Positions 26,163 through 34,785 of a stretch of DNA of 64,000 bases are shown here, in pieces. A program made the translations under genes and the position numbers. Source of the stretch: Alphaproteobacteria bacterium. GTDB taxonomy: Bacteria > Pseudomonadota > Alphaproteobacteria > UBA7985 > JAUIBT01. Positions within the stretch are counted from its first letter, which is position 1; every line of letters begins with the position of its first letter. The DNA lies in NCBI GenBank assembly GCA_030428565.1, contig JAUIDR010000010.1, positions 1 to 64,000 on the forward strand. The letters are read 5' to 3'. The notes under the pieces were generated by a model, which worked only from the letters and a program-made list of their open reading frames with translations, did not search any database and was not told where the DNA came from.

Positions 26163-27234
26163 GGCTCTGAAACCCTTGAACCGACCCAACCCGGACAAAT
26201 CCAACCCGGACGAACCAAACACAAACCGGCCGCGCTACATTCTTGGTATCGAGACATCGTGCGATGACACTTCCCTTGCGCTGGTCACGGCGAAAGGCAT
26301 CGTGCACGAGATTGAAACGGTTTCCCAGTTTGATATCCACGCAGGCTATGGGGGCATCTATCCAGAGTTGGCCTCGCGCGCTCACGTCGCAGCCATCTTG
26401 CCCGCCTTGCAGGCGGTGTTAGATCACTCGCAGGTGAGCCTGGAGCAGATTGAGGCCATCGCCGTCACGCGCGGTCCGGGTCTAATCGGAGCGCTTTTGG
26501 TCGGCGTCAACACCGCGACCGCGCTGGGGTTGGCTTGGGATAAGCCCGTTCTGGGCGTCAATCATTTACGCGGCCACCTTCGCAGCGCTGAGCTAGACGG
26601 CCACAAGGTCAACTATCCGGCGGTGGTGTTGCTGGTCTCAGGCGGTCACAGCCTCATCGCCCACATGCGTTCACCTGACGATATGCAGCTGTTGGGTCAA
26701 ACGCGCGACGATTCTGTCGGTGAAGCTTTCGATAAAGTGGCGCGCATGCTGGGACTTGGCTTTCCTGGCGGCCCCATTGTCGACCAACTAGCCGCCGAGG
26801 GGCAGGACACTATGGACTTCCCCCGCCCCATGCTGCACGCGGGCTACGAGTTCTCCTTTTCGGGCCTCAAGTCGGCGGTCCGGCGCGCGATTGAACTCGA
26901 TCCGGCGCTATCGCGACCTGATGCTTGCGCTTCTTTTGCAGCGGCGTGCTTTGATGTTCTCATCAAGAAATGCGAGCGCGCCTTGAACGAGACCCAAGCC
27001 AAGAGCCTGGTGGTGGTCGGTGGCGTTGCCGCCAGCCGCCCGCTGCGCGCGCGCATGCAAGAACTGACCGACCGCTTGGGCGTTAGCCTCAATCTGCCGC
27101 CGGCCCAGTGGGCACCGGATAATGGCGCCATGATCGCGCTGGCAGGCTGGGATCTGTGGCGCACAAAAAATGGGAGCCTGGATGACCAAGCTCCCATTGT
27201 TGCCAATCCCAGCCTTCCGCTGGCTCAGCTCTAG
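26152..27234 (+). CDS. tsaD: tRNA N6-adenosine threonylcarbamoyltransferase
   Basis: TsaD transfers the threonylcarbamoyl group to A37 of ANN-decoding tRNAs. The family begins at ILGIETSCDDTS (residues 30-41). The metal site histidines are in NHLRGH (His138, His142); most homologues I recall read HLEGH, so the central Glu-to-Arg change is notable. The C-terminal part shows VVVGGVAAS and WAPDNGAMIA. The first 28 residues are an added tail containing two in-frame copies of a 15-base repeat (NPDKS/NPDEP). Its 3' end also holds the ald terminator on the opposite strand. Confidence 0.93.
   Translation: MAAEALKPLNRPNPDKSNPDEPNTNRPRYILGIETSCDDTSLALVTAKGIVHEIETVSQFDIHAGYGGIYPELASRAHVAAILPALQAVLDHSQVSLEQIEAIAVTRGPGLIGALLVGVNTATALGLAWDKPVLGVNHLRGHLRSAELDGHKVNYPAVVLLVSGGHSLIAHMRSPDDMQLLGQTRDDSVGEAFDKVARMLGLGFPGGPIVDQLAAEGQDTMDFPRPMLHAGYEFSFSGLKSAVRRAIELDPALSRPDACASFAAACFDVLIKKCERALNETQAKSLVVVGGVAASRPLRARMQELTDRLGVSLNLPPAQWAPDNGAMIALAGWDLWRTKNGSLDDQAPIVANPSLPLAQL
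26186..26215. repeat. 15-bp tandem duplication in the tsaD N-terminus
   Basis: CCAACCCGGACAAAT at 26186-26200 is followed by CCAACCCGGACGAAC at 26201-26215, with two mismatches. The unit is a multiple of three, so it encodes two similar pentapeptides and keeps the frame. Confidence 0.75.
27165..27198 (-). terminator. Intrinsic terminator for ald, inside the tsaD coding sequence
   Basis: On the minus strand AATGGGAGC and GCTCCCATT (27190-27198 and 27169-27177) form a perfect 9-bp stem around a 12-base loop, followed by six U residues (27170 down to 27165). It lies about 130 bases past the ald stop. It is wholly within the last 25 codons of tsaD, so it does double duty as coding sequence. Confidence 0.75.
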
Positions 27235-27273
27235 GCCCTGCCACTCTTGTGGCGCGGGGTCATGCCACCCACG

Positions 27274-27299
27274 CGGCTCGCTTTTGCGGCTCGCTTTTG
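27274..27299. repeat. 13-bp tandem duplication between tsaD and ald
   Basis: CGGCTCGCTTTTG at 27274-27286 is repeated exactly at 27287-27299. It sits in the 93-base spacer between convergent genes. Confidence 0.8.
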
Positions 27300-27327
27300 C
27301 AGCTCAGGGCCAAGCCAATGGCGAAGC

Positions 27328-28443
27328 TTAAGCGAGCGCGGTTGCTACCGGCACGTACTCTAGGTTCTGCGCTTCAGCAACGGGCTTGTTGGTGATCTTG
27401 CCCTGCCAAACGTTGAGGCCTTCAGCCAAGTGCGCATCGTCCTTCAGTGCTTGCTTCCAGCCCTTGTCAGCCAGGGCCAAGCCTTGACGCAAAGTTGCGT
27501 TATTCAGCGCGTAGGTCGAAGTGCGCGCAACGCCGCCGGGCATGTTGGCAACGCAGTAGTGAACAACACCGTCGACTTCATAAGTCGGCTCAGCGTGGGT
27601 CGTCGCTTTTGAGGTCTCAAAACAACCGCCCTGGTCAATGGCAACGTCCACCAAAACCGCGCCAGGCAGCATGGTTGACAGCATATCACGGCTGACCAAC
27701 TTCGGCGCAGCCGCACCCGGGATCAAAACCGCGCCGACGACCAGATCTGCACTGGCGACTTCCTCGGCGATCGTCGCACGGTTTGAGTACAACAGGTTAC
27801 AGCGGTCGCCATAGTTGCGGTCCAGGCGCTCCAGCGTATTGGCGTTGGTGTCCAGGACGGAGACGATAGCGCGCGAACCCAGAGCGATTTGCAGCGCGTT
27901 TTCGCCGACGACACCGCCGCCGATGATTACGATTTTTGCAGGCGCAACGCCCGGTACGCCGCCCAACAGGACTCCGCGACCCCCGTGGGCTTTTTCCAGA
28001 GCCGAGGCACCGGCTTGGATCGACATACGGCCGGCAACCTGACTCATAGGCTTGAGCAAGGGCAAGCCGCCGGTGGCATCGGTTACGGTCTCGTAGGCGA
28101 TACAAGTCGCGCCACTTGCGATCAGCTCGTTAGTCTGGGGAACATCGGGTGCCAAGTGCAGGTAAGTGTACAGCAAATGACGCTCGGTCAGCATGGCGCG
28201 CTCGGAAGCCTGGGGCTCCTTAACCTTGACGATCATTTCGGCCGTTTCAAAAACAGCAGCAGCGTTGGGCAGGATTTGCGCACCCACCGCTTCATAGGCC
28301 TCATCATCTGCGCCGATGCCAATACCGGCATTGGTCTCAACAACGACTTGGTGGCCGTGGGCAATGTATTCTGCAGCCGCCTCAGGGGTCAGGCCGACAC
28401 GGTATTCGTGGTTTTTTATTTCCTTAGGGACGCCGACAATCAT
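27328..28443 (-). CDS. ald: Alanine dehydrogenase
   Basis: The enzyme interconverts L-alanine and pyruvate plus ammonia with NAD. The 371-residue protein starts [20 protein letters not shown], the family opening. It carries [10 protein letters not shown], with the substrate-binding lysine, and YTYLHLAPD, with the catalytic histidine. The NAD-binding [18 protein letters not shown] is in the central Rossmann domain, and the C-terminal part has [20 protein letters not shown]. It is divergent from an Lrp-family gene with a palindromic site between them, suggesting control by that regulator. Its terminator lies inside tsaD. Confidence 0.95.
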   Translation of the reverse strand: MIVGVPKEIKNHEYRVGLTPEAAAEYIAHGHQVVVETNAGIGIGADDEAYEAVGAQILPNAAAVFETAEMIVKVKEPQASERAMLTERHLLYTYLHLAPDVPQTNELIASGATCIAYETVTDATGGLPLLKPMSQVAGRMSIQAGASALEKAHGGRGVLLGGVPGVAPAKIVIIGGGVVGENALQIALGSRAIVSVLDTNANTLERLDRNYGDRCNLLYSNRATIAEEVASADLVVGAVLIPGAAAPKLVSRDMLSTMLPGAVLVDVAIDQGGCFETSKATTHAEPTYEVDGVVHYCVANMPGGVARTSTYALNNATLRQGLALADKGWKQALKDDAHLAEGLNVWQGKITNKPVAEAQNLEYVPVATALA

Positions 28444-28511
28444 TCTGTTTCCTTTCGCATGGCTAGCGGTATCGATTGATGGCAGCCTAGCCGAACACGG
28501 CTAAGAAAGGG

Positions 28512-28568
28512 TTCGAATTTCATCGACAAACAGGGTCAATTATTGAATGATATTCGAATTATTGACCC
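28512..28568. promoter_or_regulatory. Palindromic Lrp-type operator between ald and its regulator
   Basis: GGGTCAAT at 28533-28540 is matched by ATTGACCC at 28561-28568, with partial symmetry extending inward. The self-symmetric TTCGAATT occurs at 28512-28519 and 28553-28560, about four helical turns apart. Repeated palindromes on one helix face fit binding by an octameric Lrp-family protein. No binding data are available. Confidence 0.55.
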
Positions 28569-28585
28569 TTTTGATGAATGAACCC

Positions 28586-29044
28586 ATGCATAATCTGGAC
28601 AAGTTAGACCGTGCCATCCTAAAGGCTCTGCAAGCCGATTGCCGCTTGTCCATGGTTGAATTGGGCAGCAAGGTCGGTCTGTCGGCGTCGGCCTGTCACC
28701 GACGCATCAAAATCATGGAAGAAGCGGGTATCATCCGCGGCTATGGCGCCAAATTAGATGCAGACGCCATGGGGCAAGCGATGGCCTTCGTTCTTGAAGT
28801 CTCTTTGAATACGCAAAGCCACGAAGCGATGCGAGCTTTCGAGTCCAAGCTGGCCCTGATTCCAGAAGTGCTGGAGGCCGATCTAATGACCGGCCCCTCG
28901 GACTATGTATTGCGGGTCGCCGCTAAAGACACCGTCGCTTTTGAAAAGGTGCACGCAAGAGTGCGCGAAGCCCCCCACGTTCAACGTATCGAGACCAAAA
29001 TGGTGCTGCGCCACGTCAAGCCTTGGTCGGGCATTCGTGTCTAA
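28586..29044 (+). CDS. Lrp/AsnC-family transcriptional regulator
   Basis: With the ATG at 28586 the protein has 152 residues. An N-terminal winged helix-turn-helix (LDKLDRAILKALQADCRLSM, then VELGSKVGLSASACHRRIKIM) is followed by the RAM ligand-binding domain (residues ~70-145) with VLEADLMTGPSDYVLRV, the typical effector-pocket segment. Alternative in-frame ATGs at 28574 and 28547 exist; the latter lies inside the palindromic site and is unlikely. Divergence from ald suggests that it senses alanine or another amino acid and controls ald, as AldR-like proteins do elsewhere. Confidence 0.88.
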   Translation: MHNLDKLDRAILKALQADCRLSMVELGSKVGLSASACHRRIKIMEEAGIIRGYGAKLDADAMGQAMAFVLEVSLNTQSHEAMRAFESKLALIPEVLEADLMTGPSDYVLRVAAKDTVAFEKVHARVREAPHVQRIETKMVLRHVKPWSGIRV

Positions 29045-29047
29045 CGG

Positions 29048-29752
29048 TCAGAGCGCCAAACGACCACCGGGCTCCAATACCGCCGCGCGTTCCGATTGTT
29101 CGCCCAATGCCTCGACGAAGGCATCGGCGTTGGGGTCCAGCAACCCAAACGTGCCGTAGTGACAGGGGATGATGGTCTTGAAATCAAAGTAACGGCGGCA
29201 AGCTAGCCCGGCTACGGCGCCCCCCATGGTGAAGCGATCACCGACCGGCACAATGCCGACGTCGGGCGCGTGTAGCTCATTGATCAGCGCCATATCACTG
29301 AAGATATCCGTATCACCCATGTGATAGACGGTTGGTCCGCTGGCGGGCTTGAATATTAAGCCGTTGCAATTGCCCAGCGCGTGCGAATTGCCTTGGTCGT
29401 CCTGCGTGGCCGAGGAGTGATCGGCGCGCACAAAGGTCATGCTAAAATCGCTATGACGCAGCGTGCCGCCGGTATTGCCCGGATCAACTTTCGCCACGCC
29501 CTGCCCTTCCAGCCAAGAGCAAAGATCAGCGTTCCCTAGTACCGGTATATCCAAGGCTTGCGCGATTTCGACCGCATTGCCGATATGGTCGGAATGGCCG
29601 TGGGTCAGGGCTATGTGGGTAATACCTGCAATGGCGGCGTTGAAATCTTGGCCCTCAAAGCGCGGATTTCCCTTAAGAAAAGGGTCGATCAAAACATGCG
29701 ATTCCTCAAGGTCTAGTCGAAAGGCCGAATGCCCGAACCATGTCAATTTCAT
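29048..29752 (-). CDS. Metallo-beta-lactamase-fold hydrolase, UPF0173 family
   Basis: The 234-residue protein starts MKLTWFGHSAFRLD and contains HGHSDH at 51-56, the metal-binding signature of this fold. HMGDTDIF and IIPCHYGTFGLL near the C-terminus give further metal ligands. Relatives include the UlaG-type lactonases and uncharacterised UPF0173 hydrolases; the substrate is unknown. AGGAAG lies five bases before the ATG at 29752. The longer upstream reading frame has no similarity. It converges with the Lrp-family gene with a three-base gap. Confidence 0.88.
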   Translation of the reverse strand: MKLTWFGHSAFRLDLEESHVLIDPFLKGNPRFEGQDFNAAIAGITHIALTHGHSDHIGNAVEIAQALDIPVLGNADLCSWLEGQGVAKVDPGNTGGTLRHSDFSMTFVRADHSSATQDDQGNSHALGNCNGLIFKPASGPTVYHMGDTDIFSDMALINELHAPDVGIVPVGDRFTMGGAVAGLACRRYFDFKTIIPCHYGTFGLLDPNADAFVEALGEQSERAAVLEPGGRLAL

Positions 29753-29954
29753 TACTGCTTCCTGTGGTTGCTGGTGTTCGTCGGTAGATTGGCCTCTATT
29801 AAGCCGCGCCGTCGCGATGAAGGCAAGCCCGCTCTCGTAGTGCTGCGTCTGGCCGACAAGCCTTCGCACCAGACATAAGCAACAAGCTACATTGGTAATT
29901 GACAGGTCGACAAATCCGCACCAGCCTACCGGTCCAGCAAACAAGGAATACCAC

Positions 29955-31268
29955 ATGCTGACGGAGCTTCTCAAACAGGCCGTAGAGCAGAGGCGCGACG
30001 AGTTGATTGCCTTGACCCAAGAGCTGATTCGGGTGCCGACCATCAATCCTCCGGGTGATTGCTATTTGGACCTCTGCCAACGGCTAGGCGACCGCTTAGA
30101 AAGTCGTGGCTTTATGGTCGAGCTCGTACGCGCCGAAGGCGCGCTGGCGGACAGCGCTGCCCATCCGCGTTGGAACTTGGTCGCGCGTTTCCAAGGTCAG
30201 GAGCCGGGCGATTGCTTGCATTTTAACTCGCACCACGATGTGGTCGAGACAGGGCACGGTTGGACCAAGGATCCTTTTGGCGGCGAGCTAAAAGACGGAC
30301 GCATCTATGGCCGCGGCGCTTGCGATATGAAAGGCGGCCTTGCAGCCTCCGTCATCGCTGCCGAGGCCCTGATTGCGACGGTTGAGGACAGCGGACAAGC
30401 CTTTAGGGGAAGCATAGAAATTTCTGCGACCGCTGATGAAGAAAGCGGTGGCTATGGCGGGGTCGCCTACCTGGCCGAGCAAGGCTACTTTTCGCCCGAT
30501 CGCGTTCAACACGTCATCATCCCCGAACCGCTCAACAAGGATCGTATCTGCCTTGGCCATCGCGGCGTCTGGTGGGCTGAAATTGAGACCAAGGGGCGCA
30601 TCGCCCATGGCTCCATGCCCTTTTTGGGCACCTGCGCAGTCCGCCACATGGGCGCGGTCTTGGCAGAGATCGAGACCCACTTGCTGCCGCTGCTTGCCAG
30701 CAAATCAACAGCCATGCCGGTGGTCCCCGAAAGTGCCAAGCAGTCGACGCTCAACATCAACTCCATCCACGGCGGCGAAGCTGAGCCTGAAGAAGGCTAT
30801 ACCGGCTTTCCCTCACCTTGCGTGCCCGACCGCTGTCGCATCATCATTGATCGGCGCTTTTTGATCGAGGAAAGCCTGGAGGAGGTCAAAGCCGAGATCT
30901 CTGCACTGATGGAGCGCGTGCGGGTCCAGCGCCCCGACTTCGAATACGAAATTAAGCCGCTGCACGAAGTCCAGCCCAGCATGACTCCACAAGACGCGCC
31001 GGTAGTTGAGGCGGTGGCCGACGCCATACAACAGGTCATGGGCCTGGAGCCCGCTTTTGTGGTTTCGCCGGGGACATACGATCAAAAACACATTGACCGC
31101 ATCGGAAAGCTAAAGAACTGTATCGCCTACGGTCCTGGCATTCTTGAACTCGCCCACCAACCCGATGAATGGGTGGGCGTCGATGATATGGTCCAATCCG
31201 CACAGGTCATGGCTATCGCTGCGGCCCAGCTTCTGGGGCTCGACCCTGAGCCCCCTTCGTCTTTGTAA
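29955..31268 (+). CDS. M20-family zinc peptidase (ArgE/DapE type)
   Basis: The 437-residue protein is an M20 metallohydrolase that cleaves an acyl-amino acid or small peptide. Metal ligands are His93/His94-Asp95 (NSHHDVVE), Asp124 in RGACDMKGG and the general-base pair Glu162-Glu163 in ATADEESGG. A dimerisation lid domain occupies about 215-330 (ETKGRIAHGSMP). AAGGA precedes the ATG by eight bases. It stands 13 bases upstream of a complete peptide ABC transporter on the same strand, which suggests hydrolysis of imported peptides or acyl amino acids. Confidence 0.88.
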   Translation: MLTELLKQAVEQRRDELIALTQELIRVPTINPPGDCYLDLCQRLGDRLESRGFMVELVRAEGALADSAAHPRWNLVARFQGQEPGDCLHFNSHHDVVETGHGWTKDPFGGELKDGRIYGRGACDMKGGLAASVIAAEALIATVEDSGQAFRGSIEISATADEESGGYGGVAYLAEQGYFSPDRVQHVIIPEPLNKDRICLGHRGVWWAEIETKGRIAHGSMPFLGTCAVRHMGAVLAEIETHLLPLLASKSTAMPVVPESAKQSTLNINSIHGGEAEPEEGYTGFPSPCVPDRCRIIIDRRFLIEESLEEVKAEISALMERVRVQRPDFEYEIKPLHEVQPSMTPQDAPVVEAVADAIQQVMGLEPAFVVSPGTYDQKHIDRIGKLKNCIAYGPGILELAHQPDEWVGVDDMVQSAQVMAIAAAQLLGLDPEPPSSL

Positions 31269-31281
31269 CAGGAGAGGTTTC

Positions 31282-32778
31282 ATGAGACGCATATTTGCCC
31301 TTCAATTTCCGACGCGGACCCTGGCCGCAAGCTTGATGCTCGCGGGCGCAAGCTTGGGTATGGCGCAGGCCCAGACCTCCGCGACCATCGGTATGCAGCT
31401 GGAGCCGCCGCACCTCGACCCCACAGCAGGCGCAGCCGCCGCCATCGACGAAGTTGTCTACGCCAATGTTTTTGAAGGGCTGACACGCTACCGTTCCGAC
31501 GGCTCGGTCGCGCCCGCGCTGGCCGAGAGCTGGGACATCTCGGACGATGGCCTGACCTACACCTTTCATCTTCACGCTGGCGTCACCTTCCACGACGGCA
31601 GCGCGCTCAACGCCGAAGATGTCAAGTTCAGCTTAGATCGCGCCCGTGCGGAAGACTCGACCAACGCACAAAAAGCGCTGTTCGCCGGTATTGAAGCGGT
31701 CGAGGCCGTGGATGACACCACCGTCAAAGTAACTTTGTCGGCTCCAGACGGCGCTTTTGTCACCAAAATGGCCTGGGGAGATGCGGTCATTTTGGCGCCC
31801 GAGAGCGTCGAGCAAGCCGCGACCGCACCCGTTGGCAGTGGCCCATTCAAGTTTGACCGCTGGGTACGTGGTGATCGCGTCGAGCTGGTACGCAACCCCG
31901 ACTACTGGGGCGACGCCGTCGCTCTGGAGAGCGCCACTTTCAAGTTCATTTCTGACCCCAACGCCGCCTTTGCAGCGGTCATGGCAGGCGATATTGATGC
32001 CTTCCCGGGCTACCCCGCGCCTGAGACCCTGGCCGCCTTTGAAGCCGATCCGCGCTTTGACGTTGTCGTGGGCTCGACCGAGGGCGAGACCATCTTGTCT
32101 ACCAACAACAAGGCCGAAGCCCTGTCCGATGTGCGGGTGCGCGAAGCCATCGCTCATGCCATCAACCGCCAAGAGATTATCGACGGCGCCATGTTCGGCT
32201 TTGGTACGCCGATCGGCACCCATTTTGCGCCGCACAATCCCGATTACGTCGATCTAACCGGCCAATCCAACTATGATCCTGAGCGCTCAAAAGAGCTGTT
32301 GAAAGCCGCGGGCTACGAGAATGGTCTCACGCTGACCTTGAAGCTGCCGCCACCGTCTTATGCCCGTCGTGGCGGTGAGATCGTCGCGGCACAACTGCGC
32401 GCGGTCGGCATTGAGACCGAGATCTCAAACCTAGAATGGGCGCAGTGGTTGGAACAGGTCTTCCGCGGTAAGGACTTTGATTTGACCATCGTCTCTCACA
32501 CCGAGCCCATGGATATCAACATCTACGCCCGCCCGGGATATTACTTCCAGTACGACAAGGCCGAATTCCAAGACCTGATGAAGGCCTTGGATGTCGAAGC
32601 TGATCCCGCCAAGCGCAGCGCCTTGCTCAAGCAGGCTCAAAAGATGATCGCCGACGACTATGTTAACGGCTATCTGTTCCAGCTTGCCCGAGCTGGTGTT
32701 GTAAATGCCAAATTGAAAGGACTCTGGCAGAACGCGCCCACGCAGGCCAACGATCTGACCGCGGTGCATTGGCAGTAA
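31282..32778 (+). CDS. Peptide ABC transporter substrate-binding protein (family 5)
   Basis: This 498-residue periplasmic protein captures the substrate and delivers it to the permeases encoded next. The N-terminus MRRIFALQFPTRTLAAS with a hydrophobic core and AQA before the mature start is a Sec signal peptide (cut near residue 31). The mature part opens ATIGMQLEPPHLDPT and has ESWDISDDGLTYTFHL and VRNPDYWGD, all typical of DppA/OppA-type proteins. GGAGAGG is seven bases before the ATG. The substrate is probably a short peptide or related compound but cannot be read. Confidence 0.92.
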   Translation: MRRIFALQFPTRTLAASLMLAGASLGMAQAQTSATIGMQLEPPHLDPTAGAAAAIDEVVYANVFEGLTRYRSDGSVAPALAESWDISDDGLTYTFHLHAGVTFHDGSALNAEDVKFSLDRARAEDSTNAQKALFAGIEAVEAVDDTTVKVTLSAPDGAFVTKMAWGDAVILAPESVEQAATAPVGSGPFKFDRWVRGDRVELVRNPDYWGDAVALESATFKFISDPNAAFAAVMAGDIDAFPGYPAPETLAAFEADPRFDVVVGSTEGETILSTNNKAEALSDVRVREAIAHAINRQEIIDGAMFGFGTPIGTHFAPHNPDYVDLTGQSNYDPERSKELLKAAGYENGLTLTLKLPPPSYARRGGEIVAAQLRAVGIETEISNLEWAQWLEQVFRGKDFDLTIVSHTEPMDINIYARPGYYFQYDKAEFQDLMKALDVEADPAKRSALLKQAQKMIADDYVNGYLFQLARAGVVNAKLKGLWQNAPTQANDLTAVHWQ

Positions 32779-32996
32779 GGAACCGACACGTTGGGCGTCT
32801 ACCCCTGTAGGCGCCCCGCGCCGTTGCACAAGGGGCCTGACCATCAGCCCCGTTTTATGGGCCCTCCCCCCTGACTTTTTTGGAGCAGCGGCGCCAACTT
32901 TTTTCGACCTGTGCCCGGGGCTCGCACGCGGTGCCCCTGCTCGTAGTTTGCGCTAGTCGCAACAACCGCCAAACGACCTTCGGGAACTTCACCTTC

Positions 32997-33941
32997 ATGC
33001 TGGCTTTCCTAACCGCCCGCCTCTTGACGATGATCGCCAGCTTGTTGGTCGCGAGCTTGGTGATTTTCATCATGTTGGACCTGGTTCCAGGCGATCCGGC
33101 CAGCCTCATGCTGGGGCTAAACGCTACGCCCGAAGCGCTCGCGGCCTTGCGTGAGCAACTGGGCTTGGACGGGCCTTGGCCGCAACGATACCTAGCCTGG
33201 ATCGCGGGCCTGTTGCGGGGCGATTTTGGCCTGTCCTATACCTACCGCGTCCCCGTTAGCGGCCTGATAATCGAACGTCTGGCGATCTCATTGCCGCTAG
33301 CGCTCTACGCGCTGGGTCTGACGGTCGTCATTGCCTTTCCGGTTGGAATGATCGCAGCCGCCACACGCCGTTCCTGGGGCGATGTCAGCATTATGGGGTT
33401 GACCCAGCTCGGCATCGCCATGCCGAATTTCTGGTTTGCGATCCAACTGCAGGTTCTGTTTGCGCTGGTGCTGCGCTGGCTGCCAGCCGGCAGCTTTCCC
33501 GGCTGGCAAGATGGGCTCTGGCCCGCCCTCACCGCGCTGACCTTGCCGGCCATTGCTCTGGCGCTACCACAAGCTTCTATCTTGGCTCGGGTCATGCGAT
33601 CCAGCGTCCTTGAGACCCTACACCAAGACTATATGCGCAGCGCCCGCGCCAAAGGGCTCAGCGCCGCAGGAGCCTTGGTCAAGCACGGCTTGCGCAATGC
33701 GCTCATTCCCGTGCTGACAATTCTTGGCCTACAGTTCGCTTTTCTGCTGGCCGGGGCCATCATCATTGAGAACGTCTTCTACCTGTCCGGCCTGGGCAAC
33801 TTGGTGTTCAAAGCCATCAGCCAGCGCGATCTAATCGTCGTGCGCTCCTGCGTCATGGTGTTGGTATTTGCGGTTATCGCCGTCAACACTCTGGTTGACC
33901 TGACCTATGGCCTGGTCGATCCCAGGCTAAGGAAGCACTGA
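32997..33941 (+). CDS. Peptide ABC transporter permease, DppB type
   Basis: The 314-residue inner-membrane protein has about six hydrophobic segments. It starts MLAFLTARLLTMIASLLVAS, then LDLVPGDPASLMLG, the opening of DppB/OppB permeases. The EAA loop that touches the ATPase reads DYMRSARAKGLSAAG near residue 215. The in-frame codons back to 32880 have no similarity, so the ATG at 32997 is used. A 218-base gap follows the binding-protein gene. It is one base from the partner permease. Confidence 0.92.
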   Translation: MLAFLTARLLTMIASLLVASLVIFIMLDLVPGDPASLMLGLNATPEALAALREQLGLDGPWPQRYLAWIAGLLRGDFGLSYTYRVPVSGLIIERLAISLPLALYALGLTVVIAFPVGMIAAATRRSWGDVSIMGLTQLGIAMPNFWFAIQLQVLFALVLRWLPAGSFPGWQDGLWPALTALTLPAIALALPQASILARVMRSSVLETLHQDYMRSARAKGLSAAGALVKHGLRNALIPVLTILGLQFAFLLAGAIIIENVFYLSGLGNLVFKAISQRDLIVVRSCVMVLVFAVIAVNTLVDLTYGLVDPRLRKH

Positions 33942-33942
33942 C

Positions 33943-34785
33943 ATGATGCCCGTCCGCTCTCGCCGCCGCCAAATACCACTCGCGCTAGTCTTAGGCCTGG
34001 CGCTGACCAGCTTGTTTGTTGTCTTGGCGCTCGTTTCGTTCATTTGGACACCCTATGACGTGACCAAGCTGGATGTCGCCAATCGGATGCAACTGCCCAG
34101 CGCCGCGCACTGGCTGGGCACCGACAATATCGGGCGCGATATCTTGGCAATGATTATGGTCGGCACGCGGACTTCGATCGCTGTCGCCCTGGTCGCGGTT
34201 GGCGTCGGCGTGGGGCTCGGCCTGCCGCTGGGGCTGCTTGCGGCCAGTCGCCACGGGTCTTTGCTGGATGAAGCGATCATGCGCAGCAACGACCTTGTGT
34301 TCGCCTTTCCCTCGCTGGTCATCGCCATATTGATAACCGCCGCCTTTGGTCCCAGCGCCTTTAACGCCATTCTGGCCATTGGCATTTTCAACATTCCTGT
34401 TTTTGCGCGGCTATCGCGTAGTGCGGCGCTCAGCCTGTGGCAGCTCGACTACCTGCGCTTTGCCCAGACTGCGGGCAAAGGGGTCGCGCGCATCTCTCTT
34501 GAGCATATCTTGCCCAATATTCTCAATATCTTGATCGTACAAATGACCATCCAATTTTCGCTCGGTATCCTGGCGGAATCCGGCCTTTCTTACATCGGCC
34601 TTGGCGTGCAACCGCCAACGCCCAGCCTGGGGCGTATGCTGGCCGACAACCGAACCCTGACCGCCCTGGCCCCACACCTGACGCTGATTCCGGGCATGGC
34701 TATCGTGCTCATTGTGCTGGGTCTCAACCTGTTGGGCGACGGTCTGCGCGACCTCACCGACCCGAAATTGGCGCGACAACGATGA
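33943..34785 (+). CDS. Peptide ABC transporter permease, DppC type
   Basis: This 280-residue second permease has an N-terminal membrane segment (LALVLGLALTSLFVVLALV) and HWLGTDNIGRDILAMIMVGTR, the signature of DppC/OppC proteins. Its EAA loop reads DYLRFAQTAGKGVARISL, near residue 170. It pairs with the preceding permease to form the channel. It starts just after the partner stop (TGACATG) and its stop overlaps the ATPase start, so the two are translated together. Confidence 0.92.
   Translation: MMPVRSRRRQIPLALVLGLALTSLFVVLALVSFIWTPYDVTKLDVANRMQLPSAAHWLGTDNIGRDILAMIMVGTRTSIAVALVAVGVGVGLGLPLGLLAASRHGSLLDEAIMRSNDLVFAFPSLVIAILITAAFGPSAFNAILAIGIFNIPVFARLSRSAALSLWQLDYLRFAQTAGKGVARISLEHILPNILNILIVQMTIQFSLGILAESGLSYIGLGVQPPTPSLGRMLADNRTLTALAPHLTLIPGMAIVLIVLGLNLLGDGLRDLTDPKLARQR

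Noticed and set aside
31144-31281. Long in-frame lead before the ABC binding protein
   Set aside because: It overlaps the M20 gene, while the ATG at 31282 has a ribosome site and starts a signal peptide.
32880-32996. In-frame lead before the DppB-type permease
   Set aside because: No membrane segment or similarity; the ATG at 32997 begins the typical permease N-terminus.
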